Below are positions 33,398 to 47,270 of a stretch of 64,000 nt of DNA, in pieces. The notes below the pieces were generated by a model. That model made no database searches, was not told where the DNA came from, and saw only the letters and a list, made by a program, of their open reading frames with translations. Within the stretch, counting starts at the first letter, position 1; each line of letters starts with the position of its first letter. Position numbers and translations under genes: made by a program. This DNA comes from Paraspadella gotoi (taxonomy: Eukaryota > Chaetognatha), in assembly GCA_051294375.1 (NCBI GenBank), contig CM119265.1, forward strand, positions 8,254,772 through 8,318,771, given 5' to 3'.

Positions 33398-33806
33398 TTA
33401 CGTTTCGATGGGATCTTCCTCGGTTTTTCCGAAGTGCACCTCTGCATCCGGGTGCAGCTGCGGGGGTTCGTTGGTGTGGGGCAGCGGGCGGAAAATCTTG
33501 GCATGAACGAACCCGTCGTTAGAAGAATATATTTGAATCTTCATCAAAAAGTTCGTCCCCGCGACAACTTGACTGAGGAGACAGAAGACAAAATTTAGTA
33601 GCCATTTTTGGTACGACATTAGAAAAGATTTTATATACATAACTAGATAAACTTAAGCTTGTTTCTCACCTTTTATAAGAGACGACATTAAACATCTCGA
33701 AAGGTTTGGGCGCTTTGACCTCCAGCGCCTCTCTAACGGAGTTGGCAACTTCTTGCTGCTCGGCCTCTGCCTTCTTGGTGTCGGGCGTCATACCTCCGCA
33801 TAGCAT
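33398..33806 (-). CDS. Type 1 cystatin (stefin), cysteine protease inhibitor
   Basis: Cytosolic inhibitor of papain-like cathepsins. Two exons (33670-33806, 33398-33572) give 103 residues; human cystatin B has 98. The N-terminus MLCGGMTPDTKKAEAEQQEV keeps the stefin-type Gly-Gly start, the first hairpin is QVVAGTNF (QxVxG motif), and the second is LPHTNEPPQL. No signal peptide and no disulfide cysteines, as expected of type 1. Intron 97 nt, GT-AG. Confidence 0.96.
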
Positions 33807-34005
33807 TTTCCTTTTTAGATTTTGTTCGAGCGCGAAGACGAAAAAGGGATGGGCTCTTTAAACAAATAAAAAACTGGCTAAAGAATTCGATAGTTTAACT
33901 GACGGTGTAAACATAAAAAGAGCAACAAATAGCAAAATCAACTCATACATACAGTAAGAGCTCGATACTGAAAGTTCTATAAAAAACCGCTCTTATTTTT
34001 GTTTT

Positions 34006-35050
34006 TCAAAGTTCGCGACTTCCGCTCGTGTCTGAAGGATCACAATCATTTTCATTCTTTTTACTTTCAGCTTCTTCACTTTCAGCTTCTTCTTCCTTCT
34101 CATCTTCCTCTTCTGAAATGTCAAAGGGATCCCAGTTTTTCTCCTCCTCTTGTTCAGTTTTCAGTCGGTCCATGTACGCCTCCTGCGCCGCAATGACACC
34201 CTTGGCGTCCTCGGCGGCGGCGTACATGTCGAGAGCTTCCCCGTTGACATCGCGGAAGCCCTTTCCCCACTTGAACTTGGCGAGGAGGCGATCGGCGAAG
34301 TCGTCGAGGCCGACGATGCAGAACGCCGCCGCCAACGCCTCTACGCAAGAAAGTTTAGATGGTCGGCCGTAGTTGACTGGGTTAACGGCGACTGTAAAAT
34401 TCAAAGTAATTAATTAATTATTAAGACAAAGCAGCCTTGCTCTAAACCATGCATTTCGTACCAACCTAAAAAGGGCAAAAGACGCGGATTTCCGCCCTTC
34501 ATCTTATTGACGGGCAACTCGGAGATGCGATTCCAAGAACAGTCGATGACAGCGAGTCCGTGCGTTTGTACGAGCTCTTTGTCAGCCGGGGAGACGGTTC
34601 TCGTGCCGAGCGGCGAAAGGATTATTCCATTGAAGCGCTGCCGCGAAAAATCGAGACAAAATTCGTAAATCGTTATTTCCATCTAAAACCTATTCTCTCC
34701 GACACCTGTCCCAGCTTTAAAACTTTGACGAGTCCCTTCCGTGCCAATTTTCGGCCAGAGCATCGGCGAGGATCGCAATGATTAAAGTCCCACATGGCCA
34801 GCGGAATGGGGATGGGTGGGTCATCTTGCTCTTCGTTTTTATCGCCTTCTTTGTCCTCAACAGAATCCCCGGCTACATTCTCTTCGTCGGAATCAGCGTC
34901 TTCGTCGCTTTGTTTGTCTCCACCGACGGCGAGGTTGGCCAAACGGCCCTCGACATCGAATGGGTCTACACTCTCTTCGTATTTTTCATTTCGATTATGA
35001 TGACATTTCGCGAGTCTTTCCTTTTTGGCGTAACCCCGCTTTTTGCCCAT
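34006..35050 (-). CDS. TSR3: 18S rRNA aminocarboxypropyltransferase Tsr3
   Basis: Transfers the aminocarboxypropyl group from S-adenosylmethionine to the hypermodified pseudouridine of 18S rRNA late in 40S maturation. Three exons (34706-35050, 34466-34637, 34006-34391) give exactly 300 residues. A basic N-terminus ([15 protein letters not shown]) and acidic spacer precede the catalytic domain: [54 protein letters not shown]-equivalent [26 protein letters not shown] and KFKWGKGF. The C-terminal tail is acidic, as in the human protein. Confidence 0.97.
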
Positions 35051-36182
35051 CTGAGGTTTTGAATATAGGATATAAGACGAACGGCACTGAATGAGAACTC
35101 AGTATGCAGACACGCTGCCTGTTAGCGAACGGAAAAGATACAAGATCAAAGCGGTTGCACAACATTCAAAAATATCACTTTAATTTTAAATCACGTTTAA
35201 TTAAAATTGTTCGGGTACTGCAGGAAACGAGAAACAAACAAATAAAAAATAAAAAGGTATTAAAAAAATAACAGTCAAAAAAGTAAAAAAAAAATCGAGG
35301 AGCAAGCTTAACAGAAAAAATATTTCAGTAGCTATAGGGGGAAAATAAAAAGTCGACAGAGAAAGATATCTATGAAGACAAAGAAAAGTTGATGGGGAGA
35401 AAGCGATAAAAGGAAAAAAATAATAAAAAGCATTGTAAATGTAAAAAAAAACATGAACAAAGTTAACAGCTTAGCGTGCAATAGGTTATAGCTTTCCTAG
35501 CCACTACGCATTATATTTTGCGTTGCGTAGCAGTTAGGTACAAGAAGAAAACAAATTAATTGCGTTTGTAACAAATGGAATGCTCTATAGTTTACTTCTA
35601 ATAAAACATACGTCCAAAATAAGATTGCACAGGACATGAATTCAACATCAACGTTGAAACGCGTTAAATAAAAATCGAGGATCACTGAAGTGAAAAATGA
35701 CTATAAATATCGCGCAGTCGCGAAAACAAAAATCGGAAAAATTCGATTACGAAGCTTTTTTAGCTTTCCTAACAAGTGCACAGGAGGAAAGTCAGGATTA
35801 GAGTCGTATCATTTCAAACAATAATGGGCACAGCGATTATAAGAAACAAACTGGCTTAGTAGTTGGTAGAAATCGATCAAGCGGTGAACTGGTTACTAAA
35901 CATTAAGTGCAGTATCCGGTTAAAGGGACATGTAGGACATTTTTATTTAGTATTTACTAATTCCTATATTATCCGAATACCGTGTAATAAAACATACAAT
36001 AAATTCGCCCATTTTAACACAAGCAACGCGAAAAAGTTACACAAACAAACACTCAGAATTAGGTTTGACGGTGTCATCCAAAAAACCACACCCAGTTCAT
36101 TTTCTTCATTTTTTCCAGGGACGATCGATTTCACTGCCGCATCCGGAGATCTCGTCACCGACGTCCCGGCGCGGCGCTATGC
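35051..36182. other. Intergenic between TSR3 and NMNAT
   Basis: No gene supported. AT-rich with A-rich tracts on the plus strand. Confidence 0.5.
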
Positions 36183-36344
36183 TCACTGATTGCCGTCCAC
36201 GATCTGGACTTCGGCTTTCTTCCGGTTATTCTCGGCGTCGTTGACGGCGGCGTTTCCACCACCAGATCGACCACAGAAGATTGTGTAGCACTGACGGTTA
36301 TCCGCCATGTTTGAATCGTTCAATAATATCACCTGGGAATTGGC
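36183..36344 (-). CDS. NMNAT: Candidate alternative last exon of NMNAT
   Basis: A 162-nt open segment bounded by an AG acceptor with a pyrimidine tract (CTTTTTCTCTCAG) and ending in TGA at 36183-36185. It encodes 53 residues starting ANSQVILLNDSNMADNRQCY and ending VQIVDGNQ. It splices in phase 0 to a potential donor AAG|GTGCCT (exon end 36865) inside the last NMNAT exon, after GTAPRK. This would replace the constitutive tail with a new one and give 301 residues. Switching of the C-terminus by 3' alternative splicing is known for Drosophila Nmnat. The donor is weak at +4 to +6, so this is inference. Confidence 0.5.
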   Translation of the reverse strand, partial: ANSQVILLNDSNMADNRQCYTIFCGRSGGGNAAVNDAENNRKKAEVQIVDGNQ

Positions 36345-36813
36345 CTGAGAGAAAAAGGAGGAGAAGAAAAAAGAGAAGAAAAGAAAAAAGTAATAAAGAA
36401 AGAAAACGTAAACAAGAAAAAAAGAGAAGGAGATAAAAGAGAAGGAGATAAAAGAGAAGGAGATAAAAAATAAGAAGAAAAAAAAGGTAAGAAAAGAATA
36501 GAATAAAGAAAAAAAGAAAATAAAAGAAAGCTGTGGGTTTAAATATCGCGTATCGGCGACAAAACTTTTGATTCGAAATGGTAGCTTTTGTTATTCGTCT
36601 TTTCTTGATTGCTATTTATTTCTGAGCAATAAGATCCTCTAGTAACTAGAGCTACAAAATAAATGCAGAATCAAAACAACAAACCAGTGCCACAACAAAC
36701 ACCATATATAATCGGTTAAGAACGAAATGAAAGAATACGGGCAATAACAACAAAGACACCTCGGTCAACATCTTAAATTGGCGAGACTGAGGCGCAGGTT
36801 TAAGCAACGAAAA
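36345..36813. other. NMNAT 3' region or alternative intron
   Basis: Purine-rich on the plus strand (GAGAAGGAGATAAAA repeated about four times near 36420-36470). No independent gene. Confidence 0.5.
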
Positions 36814-39157
<2,344 letters not shown>

Positions 39158-39324
39158 TTAAGCCGGCAAAAGATGGAAAAACATCATCCCGCCTTTCTGG
39201 GGGCGACTTAGGAAAACCTTTTTTATGATTGACGAAAAACCTTAACGTTGCGAGGCAAAATATAAATAACGACAGTAATAAACAAGAGAAGTTAGCTTTA
39301 AAATTAAAGAAAACAAAAGATTAA

Positions 39325-41035
39325 TCAGAGTCGTAATTTGTCAATAATCTTTTCTGCGATCCCGAGATAAACTGCAGCCTGCGGCGAATCCGGACGTGAG
39401 ATGACGATGGGGCGCCCACCGTCCGAACTCGAGCGGATATCGACGTCGAGGGGAACGTCTCCGAGGAGGTCCAGGTCCGAGTCTTCACACATGCGCTTCA
39501 CGCCGTCCTCTCCTGTAAAGAGAAACAGCCATTTAGGATTCATTCACATTTGAAAGGCTTTTCAATCATCATAAGCTTCACCAAATATGTGCGACAGATG
39601 GTTGCATTTCGGGCAGACGAACGAAGACATGTTTTGAACTAATCCCAGAACGGGGACGTCCACCTTGCCAAACATTTCGGCGCCGCGTTTCGCGTCAATG
39701 AGGGACAAATCCTGAGGGGTCGAGACTATCACTGCGCCTGTCAAAAAGTTTTTAAAAGTAAAACAAAACATAAATACTATACTGATACTGTTAAGCAAAA
39801 GTTCATGAGTTTGACTGAGTAAGAGGATAACGTCAAGTTATCAATGCGAATTAGCGAACCTGAAATCGGCAAGTTTTGTGAAAGCGAGAGCTGCGTGTCA
39901 CCAGTGCCAGGAGGCGTATCAATAACCAGCACGTCCAGGGGATCCCAACGTACTTTATAAAGGAGTCTTTCAATCCATTGCATTACCATCAAGCCTCGCA
40001 GCACCACGGGAGATGTCGGACCAACGAGGAAACCCACGGACATTACCTAACAACCGAAGAAGTAATACATAATTTTCTATAAGATTTCTTGCGCTACTGG
40101 GAAAGAGCTCATTGCAAACCTTGAGGCCGAAATTGTTGAGGGGCAACATTATTTGTTGGTCGTCGATTTCGGGCGAATCGTCGAGGTTCATCATCGTGGG
40201 AATCGACGGTCCAAAGACATCGGCGTCAAGAATACCGACCTGAAGATTACGACTCCTGTAGCGAGCGATCATATGTGTCGACGCTTGACTTATTTTAATT
40301 TATTTTCATTTTTTTTTTACCACCAACCTAGAGCTGGAGAGGGCAAGCGCGAGATTAACGGCTGTCGTGGATTTACCCACACCCCCTTTGCCGGAAGCGA
40401 CGACGATGACGTTGGAGACCCCTGAAGATTGAAATAGAATTCTGAAAATAGCTTCATTGCACTTGAGAACAAAAATTTGATTTGAGGCAATTAAAAATTA
40501 TATATTATATGATAAACCGTTTTTATCGTTTTTTTGCATTAAATATTTTAACATTAAAGTATCATATAACATATTTTATAAAAGTTTTTTTATTTTTTTC
40601 TGACGAATCTGAATTTGTTATTAAAATTTATAAAAAATTAATTTGAAATTTTACAAATTTATTATTATAAAGAAAATACAATTTGTTATACTGTTATGCT
40701 AAAATATTTTTTAAAAAGCATGATTTTCTTTAATTACAAATACGGAAGCAGCAAAAAAATTGTTAACTCGCTTAATCTTTTCATCACTCCACCCTATTGA
40801 ACATGCGCAAGGAATAATAACAATGAAACAATCACTTACCGGGAATGGAGCGTTTCGCCGGCAATCCTCGCGACTGAATCTCTTTTCTCCTCTCCTCGAT
40901 TTTCCGCGCTCGCTCTATCTCCGCATCATTCTCTTCCTCTCTCGTTTTTCTTTTCCAAAAATCTCTTCGAGCATCCCATCTTTGCGGAGAAGCGAGGAGG
41001 TTTCGTGACGCAGCGTTTAAAATACATTTATTCAT
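39325..41035 (-). CDS. NUBPL: Iron-sulfur protein NUBPL (Ind1), complex I assembly
   Basis: Mitochondrial Mrp/NBP35-type P-loop NTPase that delivers 4Fe-4S clusters to respiratory complex I. Several exons. A basic N-terminus ([20 protein letters not shown]) and [12 protein letters not shown] precede the deviant Walker A motif in [20 protein letters not shown]. Then [97 protein letters not shown] with the CxxC cluster ligand, and [13 protein letters not shown] before KIIDKLRL-stop. The 41,035 ATG is 126 bp from the QTRT2 stop. The intron at about 40430-40840 is AT-rich and featureless. Confidence 0.96.
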
Positions 41036-41161
41036 TGTCGCTTTGATATTTAAAGGACGATAGAGTTAAATCCAGTCCGCCTCATTTTATTGAGGTGTTA
41101 TGATACCCATTGCTATTTATTTAAAATTAAAACAACAAAAACGATAACAATGACTTTTCAC

Positions 41162-42502
41162 TCATTCCGACATTCGTAAACTCTTCGTCTTTCTCGGTTC
41201 TTCCGTCGCTTCTTCCCTTTTCTTGAGGTCCGATGGAGGCTCATGTTCATAGGAGGAGATCTTTTCCCGGTAACTATCCCATTGATCTGTCTCTATCGCT
41301 GTTCTCACTCGAGCGAAGAATTTTGTGTAGTGGTAAAGGTTGTGGGCGGCGAGAAGAACTGTGCCCAACAGTTCGGAGGCGTCGAGGAGATGGTGGACGT
41401 AGGCCCGAGTGTGGGATCGGCAGGTGTAACATTCGCAGTTTTCGAGAAGAGCGGAGAAGTCGGCCGCAAAGGCAGGAGCTTTAAGGTCGACTTCAATATA
41501 TTTGTTCCCAGAGGTTTTCTCCGACGAAGAGCCGACTTCTTGAAAGTTTGCCTCTAAAGCCTCGAGCTCACAGTCGAACACCAAAGCTCCACCCCGCTCG
41601 GCGACGACGATGGGGAAGGAAGAGTCAAAGAGATCGATGCCAGCGTCTACTGCGTCAACAATAAAGCCTGGTGTCGCTGGCCGAGGGGCGAGCCGCGGAA
41701 GACCCTCAGGAAGATGAGGAACGACGAGCGAAAGGGCGGTCACGGCGTTATTGACGTCGTCAGTAGTCTCCGCCACCCGAACGTCGATCGGTGGACGCCA
41801 GCCGTCAAAAACGAAACCGGAAAGAGAGGGAATCTTTTCGAGGAGGTTTTTTAAGTACGTACAGGTCCCTGTCTCTCCCAACCCGACCAATACCGTGCCC
41901 CACCATCGTTCTCCACTTGCACCATCTCTATTTGTCAGAGCGGCGATCCTGTCGGCAAATCCTAGTGATCGTTTCTTCGCTTTCTCCAATCTCTTCCTCG
42001 TTGTTTCCTCGTCGTGGAAAGCGACGTCGGCGTCAGCTATGACCTGCGAGGCGTCGCAACCCGCTGCCCGCGCAAGGGCGACCGCTTCGTCGGGCATCAC
42101 GTCCGCCTTTCCGGCGAAAGTCCAAGCGGCGACTGATTTTATTGTGTTGTGTCCGGGAGGATGGGCGACAGCGGGGTCGTTCTGAAGAAGAACGGAGAGA
42201 GTGTCGAACGAAGATCTAGAACCGTTGTAGCCTACAACGCCGTCACCAGAGGCTTCCAAGGTGGCTCGACGAAGACGCACGTCGCCCAACGTAAAAATCA
42301 TGGGGACGACAGGTTTGCTCTGATTCATGTTGTCTTGATATACGGACTGAGATAATATGTCATGGGTAAGATGAGGCACGCAGCAGCCAGCAGTGTAAAG
42401 AAAGCAAGCGGGAGTCGGCAGAACCACATCCTTATTGGGTTCTTTGACCTTCAAGAGTCCGAGACGTCGACCTTTGACGGTTTTCGTGATCGAAAATTCC
42501 AT
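41162..42502 (-). CDS. QTRT2: Queuine tRNA-ribosyltransferase accessory subunit 2
   Basis: Non-catalytic partner of QTRT1 in the enzyme that swaps queuine into position 34 of GUN tRNAs. Intronless, 446 residues. Visible: MEFSITKTVKGRRLGLLKV at the start, CFLYTAGCCVPHLTHD, GFVFDGWR, DLFDSSFPIVVAERGGALVF, and the zinc site CECYTCRSHTRAYVHHLL with a following LLAAHN (Cys-x-Cys-x2-Cys and His). Start at 42500-42502 chosen because MEFSITK aligns with the family start; the frame is open 96 nt further upstream. Confidence 0.95.
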   Translation of the reverse strand: MEFSITKTVKGRRLGLLKVKEPNKDVVLPTPACFLYTAGCCVPHLTHDILSQSVYQDNMNQSKPVVPMIFTLGDVRLRRATLEASGDGVVGYNGSRSSFDTLSVLLQNDPAVAHPPGHNTIKSVAAWTFAGKADVMPDEAVALARAAGCDASQVIADADVAFHDEETTRKRLEKAKKRSLGFADRIAALTNRDGASGERWWGTVLVGLGETGTCTYLKNLLEKIPSLSGFVFDGWRPPIDVRVAETTDDVNNAVTALSLVVPHLPEGLPRLAPRPATPGFIVDAVDAGIDLFDSSFPIVVAERGGALVFDCELEALEANFQEVGSSSEKTSGNKYIEVDLKAPAFAADFSALLENCECYTCRSHTRAYVHHLLDASELLGTVLLAAHNLYHYTKFFARVRTAIETDQWDSYREKISSYEHEPPSDLKKREEATEEPRKTKSLRMSE

Positions 42503-42663
42503 CACGGAAAAGTTGCTTCGAGAAGATGCAAAAAAGCTTCCCTTCATGTACAAACTGAATTTAAAACAATTCAAAGAGTAATTGAAAATTATCGTCAACT
42601 GCTAATCGATGTTGTATCTCGAATAATGTTTTATAATAAATAGTATATTATTTTTGCAGGGTT

Positions 42664-44028
42664 TTAATCTCTCTTAGATGCCAAGTCCATTTCGAGTTTG
42701 TAGGAAAAAGGATTAGTGCCAGCTCGACTATGCTTTTTGAGCAGCAAGCCGCAATCATCGATAACGAAGTCGTAAAAGAGAAGCGGGAGTGGCGCCGTCG
42801 AAAAGTGCCAAAGAGCGTGAGAATCTACCGCCCAAAAGATTGGAGGAAAATCGAGAGTCTCGAGTAGGGCGGAGGCGGAGAACCAGATAGTGGCGATGAG
42901 AGCTTTCCAGAAGTGAGTGTAGCCTGCAACCAAGGGAAAGAATTCGCTTTTATAAATTTCTTCATGTGACCGCGCTAATTCTATTCTATTCTGCAAACCT
43001 CACCCTTAACGATCTGCAGAACGGTGTACGAGGTCCAGACGAGCACGAAGACGCCGGCAAAAAAGATGTTGACTTTCATATTGTACCCGTAGTCGAAGTC
43101 GACGAAAGACATCGTGAGACAGTGATGGAGAAAGATGCCGCCAAGGACAAAGCCGATTGAGGCCGGAAGTCGAATCGGGGATTCGCCGACGATGCGAACG
43201 AGACTACAGAACAGTTGCACCAGGATTAAGCTAAAAAGGAGAAATCGAAGAATATTAAAACTTTTGAAAAAAATTATATTCTAAAAAAAACTAACAAGAA
43301 TCAGAGCAAAGTCTGAGACCTAAACGCGGAAAAATAGTCGAATCTCTCCGTCCACGGAGTGTCTCTGACGTGAAAAACGAAAGACCAGACCCAAGCGTTG
43401 ATGCAGACGACTGAAAAAAGCCGCCAAAGGTTGAAAAAGGGCGTGGTGGACGGAACGATGCGAGTGAAGCGCCGCAGCATCAGAAAATGGCAAACGCCGT
43501 TGAGGACGGAAGCAATCGCAGAAGCCGGCTCCTGAAAAAAATGTTCTTGTATACAGAGTATTTATCAAGAGATTCAAGACTGCTTAAAAATCATCCCTTA
43601 TTGCATCAGTGACCTCAAGTGGGTTTTACCTGCACGCCAATGACACGGACAAAGGGCCATTTGCCATCAAATTGGGGCACAGCTTCTCCTTGGGACGCCA
43701 ACACGTCGACGGCTTCCCACATGCAGTCGTAGCCGCATTCGGCGCGACAATCCCAGCCGAGCAAAACCAGCGGCCATGGTTGCGAGGAGAGAAAGTTATT
43801 TTTGGATGCGGGGGTCGAACAGCGAGCATCTAAGCAAATCTAATAAGCAATACTATATTAGTATATTATTATATTAGTCGATAATTGTTTTAAATTTAAC
43901 GAAAAATGTGACAACGTCCATACTTGTAAGCATTTTCTGTATGCAAGGGTGCGGTCGCCGTAGGATCCCCCACAAGAGGAAATGAAAGACCAAAGAGCGA
44001 GAATCCACAAGGTCCAACTTAATATCAT
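42664..44028 (-). CDS. PGAP3: Post-GPI attachment to proteins factor 3 (Per1-like)
   Basis: Golgi/ER membrane enzyme of the CREST superfamily that removes the sn-2 acyl chain during GPI-anchor fatty-acid remodelling. About five exons. A signal peptide (MILSWTLWILALWSFISSCG) is followed by GDRTLAYRKC, a luminal Cys-rich part with GWDCRAECGYDCMWE and PQFDGKWPFVRV, EPASAIASVLNG, and several transmembrane segments with FHVRDTPWTERFDYF, DFDYGYNM and ETLDFPPIFWAVDSHALWHF. The conserved His and Asp residues of the family are present in these motifs. Ends KLEMDLASKRD-stop, without a clear KKXX retrieval motif. Confidence 0.94.
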
Positions 44029-44280
44029 GATGAGATCGTTTACAATGCCCGAGTTTTCGTTCAGTCAGTTATTGGACTGTAACTAATATAATTAGGCACG
44101 ATGCAAATAAAATCAAATCCAATTTCTTTGAGATAACATAAATGACATTTTCACGAAGTAAATAATTGAAGGCACGTCTTGGGACAAAGATAAAAATGTA
44201 GTATAAAAGACAATGTATTACTTAGTACAATTAACAAGTTAATGAAAATTTTAAAAAATAAAAACAAGTAAACAAAGTGA
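44029..44280. other. Spacer, 252 bp
   Basis: No gene. Upstream side of PGAP3. Confidence 0.5.
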
Positions 44281-45114
44281 CTACATTTCGTTAATACCTT
44301 TTATATTGAGAACCATATCAGAACGGTACGTCATCATGGGATAGTTTTCGGTCTCCCCTAGGCCCTCGTCCTCCCAATCCATCACATCGTCCTCGGCGGC
44401 GAGCTCTCTCCTCTGCTCCGCCACCTTCTTTTCCGCCTCCTCGACCTCCCGCCGCAGAGCCAAGATATCCTCCGTCGATCCGCCCTTCAAAGCGCGCCCC
44501 GTCTTCTTGGCCGCTTTCTTCATCTTCTCCCGTTTCTCCTCGGCGACGCCGGCCTCGGCGACGAGCCTCTCCGCTTCGAGCAGAATCTTCTCCGTCTCCG
44601 CCTTTTCCGCGACGGCCTCGTCGATGATGCTGCGCAAATCTCGTTCCTCTGAGGATTCGCCTTGGGCCAGGGCGTAGTATGAGGCGTCATTGTCATTAGT
44701 CGTTTGCTTAGATTCGTCCATATCCTTATAAGAATAATTATAAGGGGTCAACTGGATGACAGTCGGATAGACGTAGACATCAAAAAGGCCTAAAAGCAAG
44801 AATATAAAAGAAATAAATTTTACCGTGACTGAGGCCGAGAGTGGTGCCACTGTCACGTCGATGTTCCTCCAGGATTCGCTGCACCAAAGTTTTTCACAAA
44901 TTTTAAACCCGGCTAACTTTCCGATGTCCGCCCCGATGAGCTTTTTGATGTGGCCCACCATTTCCGAGGAGACTTGTTCCGACTCCTCGAAAGACTTGAA
45001 AAGAGTTTTGGTAGAAGTCGACTGGTTATCCACGGGCTGACGTTCGAGATTCGTCAATTCGCCCAACTCTTGGCGAACTTGGGTCAGTTTTTTACCCAGC
45101 AACTTCGACGTCAT
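44281..45114 (-). CDS. Coiled-coil protein, not recognised
   Basis: I do not recognise this family. The open frame gives 277 residues starting MTSKLLGKKLTQVRQELGEL. Residues 1-95 are partly helical; 145-250 form a charged coiled coil (EKILLEAERLVAEAGVAEEK, REVEEAEKKVAEQRRELAAE). The segment corresponding to 44794-44832 (VKFISFIFLLLGL region) has GT at its start, a pyrimidine-rich end and CTTTTAG, and is 39 nt (13 codons) without stops. It is therefore either a very short intron, giving 264 residues, or a retained hydrophobic segment. No signal peptide. Confidence 0.6.
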   Translation of the reverse strand: MTSKLLGKKLTQVRQELGELTNLERQPVDNQSTSTKTLFKSFEESEQVSSEMVGHIKKLIGADIGKLAGFKICEKLWCSESWRNIDVTVAPLSASVTVKFISFIFLLLGLFDVYVYPTVIQLTPYNYSYKDMDESKQTTNDNDASYYALAQGESSEERDLRSIIDEAVAEKAETEKILLEAERLVAEAGVAEEKREKMKKAAKKTGRALKGGSTEDILALRREVEEAEKKVAEQRRELAAEDDVMDWEDEGLGETENYPMMTYRSDMVLNIKGINEM

Positions 45115-45644
45115 TTTGGGTTGACTTAAATTAGCTTGTCAGTCTTAATATCCTGATAAGTGTTGAGTAAATTCGTTACAATAGAATTTTTATTAGGTAC
45201 ATGATATAGTAATAATATCTCGCTCTAGTTTTATCAGTCATCCAAAACAAAATACAAAAAACGCAAGCTAAAATTTTTTTGGCGGTTTTTCCAAGAAACA
45301 AACGCAAGCAATACTTATTTGTTTCGATTAATTCTCAATATCCGCCAACAACCAGTAATATACGTAAAAAATAAGGTACGAAACAAATATAAAAAAAAAA
45401 CAATAAAATTAAAGCTTTACCGCAAAATCTCCGGAAATAAATAGTGCATCTTTGTTTTTAATCGAAAGAAGGGAAGTTCCAAGAGTGTCAATATAGGTGA
45501 GTATAAAAGAAAAAAAGGGTAAGCTCGGGTCCAAAAAGACTACCTCTTCAAGCGTAGGATCGTGACTAGTAAACAATATAATTATCTCTTTGTTCAAATA
45601 ACAAAAAACGAAAAAGGTGCGAGTATCACTCAAATTTAACAGAA

Positions 45645-47270
45645 TCAGTGGCCGGTTTTTTTTCGGTGAAACCACATGGTTTGGCGACTGTTGAACGCCA
45701 TGTTACAGACGTTGCAGTGGAGGACTTCGCGGAAGTGGATTCTCTTCAGATGTTCGCGGCAGGTGTCCTTGCGGGTGAAAGTCTTTTTGCATAAAGAGCA
45801 GGTGAAGGGTCTGCGGTTGTGTGTCGGTTTTTGACCTGAAAATATACTCGGAAGAATTACTACCAAATTTGCAACACAATTAGTAGTTTGTATATTTTAA
45901 GCGATACCTCTCCGATTCTCCGATTCTCCTTTACCCTTGGCTTTTTGAGTCTTAGACCCTTCAGCCTCTTTTTTCTCCCCATTGAGGTTTTTAGTGACGA
46001 ACTTTTCCTCGTCACCCTCGTTGACCCTGGTCGCCGAAACCGCAGCCGCGGCCTTGGCTTTGTTGCCGGTCGAGGCGAATGGACCGGGTACGGAGCGACC
46101 CGTCGACCGATAGTGTCCATCGCCTTCGGAATCGTCGGGAGGCGACCTGGTCGGTGGTCCTGACGGCGGCTGTTCTTTGTTTCCCCGCGGCGACGGGGGA
46201 GTAAAGTGGGACATCATGGCGAGAAACGAATGAGTGATATTCTCGTAGTAATCTTCCTTGGGACCTGATATGGCCGAGGAAGATGATGCCGAAGCATCGG
46301 AGACCCTGCAGTGCGGCGGATTCGGCGGCGTGGCGACGTGCCTGGACTTTTCCGAGGGCGTCAAGTCCAGCGCTGTCCCTTCAGCCGGCCCTTCGAGCGG
46401 ACCGACGGTATCAGCGGACGGAGGAGTCGAGGCAGACCCTGGCGGCGGCGGCGGCGGCGGCGTTTCGACAATCCCGTCGATGAGATTGTCGACTTTGTCG
46501 TCGTCGGATATCAAGTTGGATTTCGGTTCTGAGTTAAGGTTGAACGGATTGGAGGAAGACCCTGATTGGAGCCGAGGCGAGGAAGCACACGGCGACGGAA
46601 GACGGAAGACGGTACCGTCCGGCAAAGACGAGAGAGGGAGAGAGGAAATCATCGACGCCGAAAACGGCGAAGGAAGCACGTAGGCGAAGGCGCCGTCAGA
46701 GACGGAGTCATCGCCTACGTTATCGGGCGACGGGCTCGCGGTCGGACGATCGAAGACTAAGTTAAGCGGATTTCGATCGAAGTCGATGCGAGAGAACTTC
46801 GGTTTTAAGCGCGTCTTGTGCTTGGTCGGCGCCTGGCGCTTTCGACGTGAAGGGAGCGGAGCGGTGTCGCGGACGAGCGGCGTTTCTATTTTATAATCGA
46901 TAGGGGCGTCGAATTTGAAGTCGGCCTCGGAAGCGACACCAAAATCGTCTTCGACCTCGCGTCGCGAAACGGAGAACGCTTCTTCCTCGGGTCGCTCCGA
47001 ATGAACATCCCTCGAAAACCCCGAAGAAGCGTCTTCGTCGTGGTGATCTAGGGGCGCGGCGAACTCCACGTCATTCTCGCGTGGATGGAGACCGTCTCGC
47101 AGAAACGCCGAGCGAAGCGTCGTTCCGCCGGTCCATATACGACCGCCGTCACCCTCGCCAGAGGCGTCGACCAGGACGAAGACGTCGGCGCTGACAATGT
47201 CGGCGAGTTTCATCGCTGACTCCAACAGGAACGACGTCAGGCGCGACTCCAACTTCCCTTGAGTCTTCAT
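45645..47270 (-). CDS. Two-finger C2H2 zinc-finger protein with long disordered region
   Basis: Family not recognised. Exon 1 (45908-47270) encodes about 454 residues: an ordered-looking start (MKTQGKLESRLTSFLLESAM, LADIVSADVFVLVD), a basic RRKRQAPTKHKTRLKPKF stretch that could be an NLS, a proline run of seven, and Ser/Pro-rich sequence. Exon 2 (45645-45835) carries two C2H2 fingers, FTCSLCKKTFTRKDTCREHL and LHCNVCNMAFNSRQTMWFHR, ending KKTGH-stop. The fingers predict DNA binding. The intron is 72 nt. Confidence 0.8.

Noticed and set aside
36183-36308. Stand-alone 41-codon small protein starting MADNRQCYTIF
   Set aside because: The frame is open upstream to a good acceptor and joins NMNAT in phase, so a terminal exon explains it better.
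41233-42355. Several plus-strand frames over QTRT2
   Set aside because: Shadows of the GC-rich intronless QTRT2 gene.
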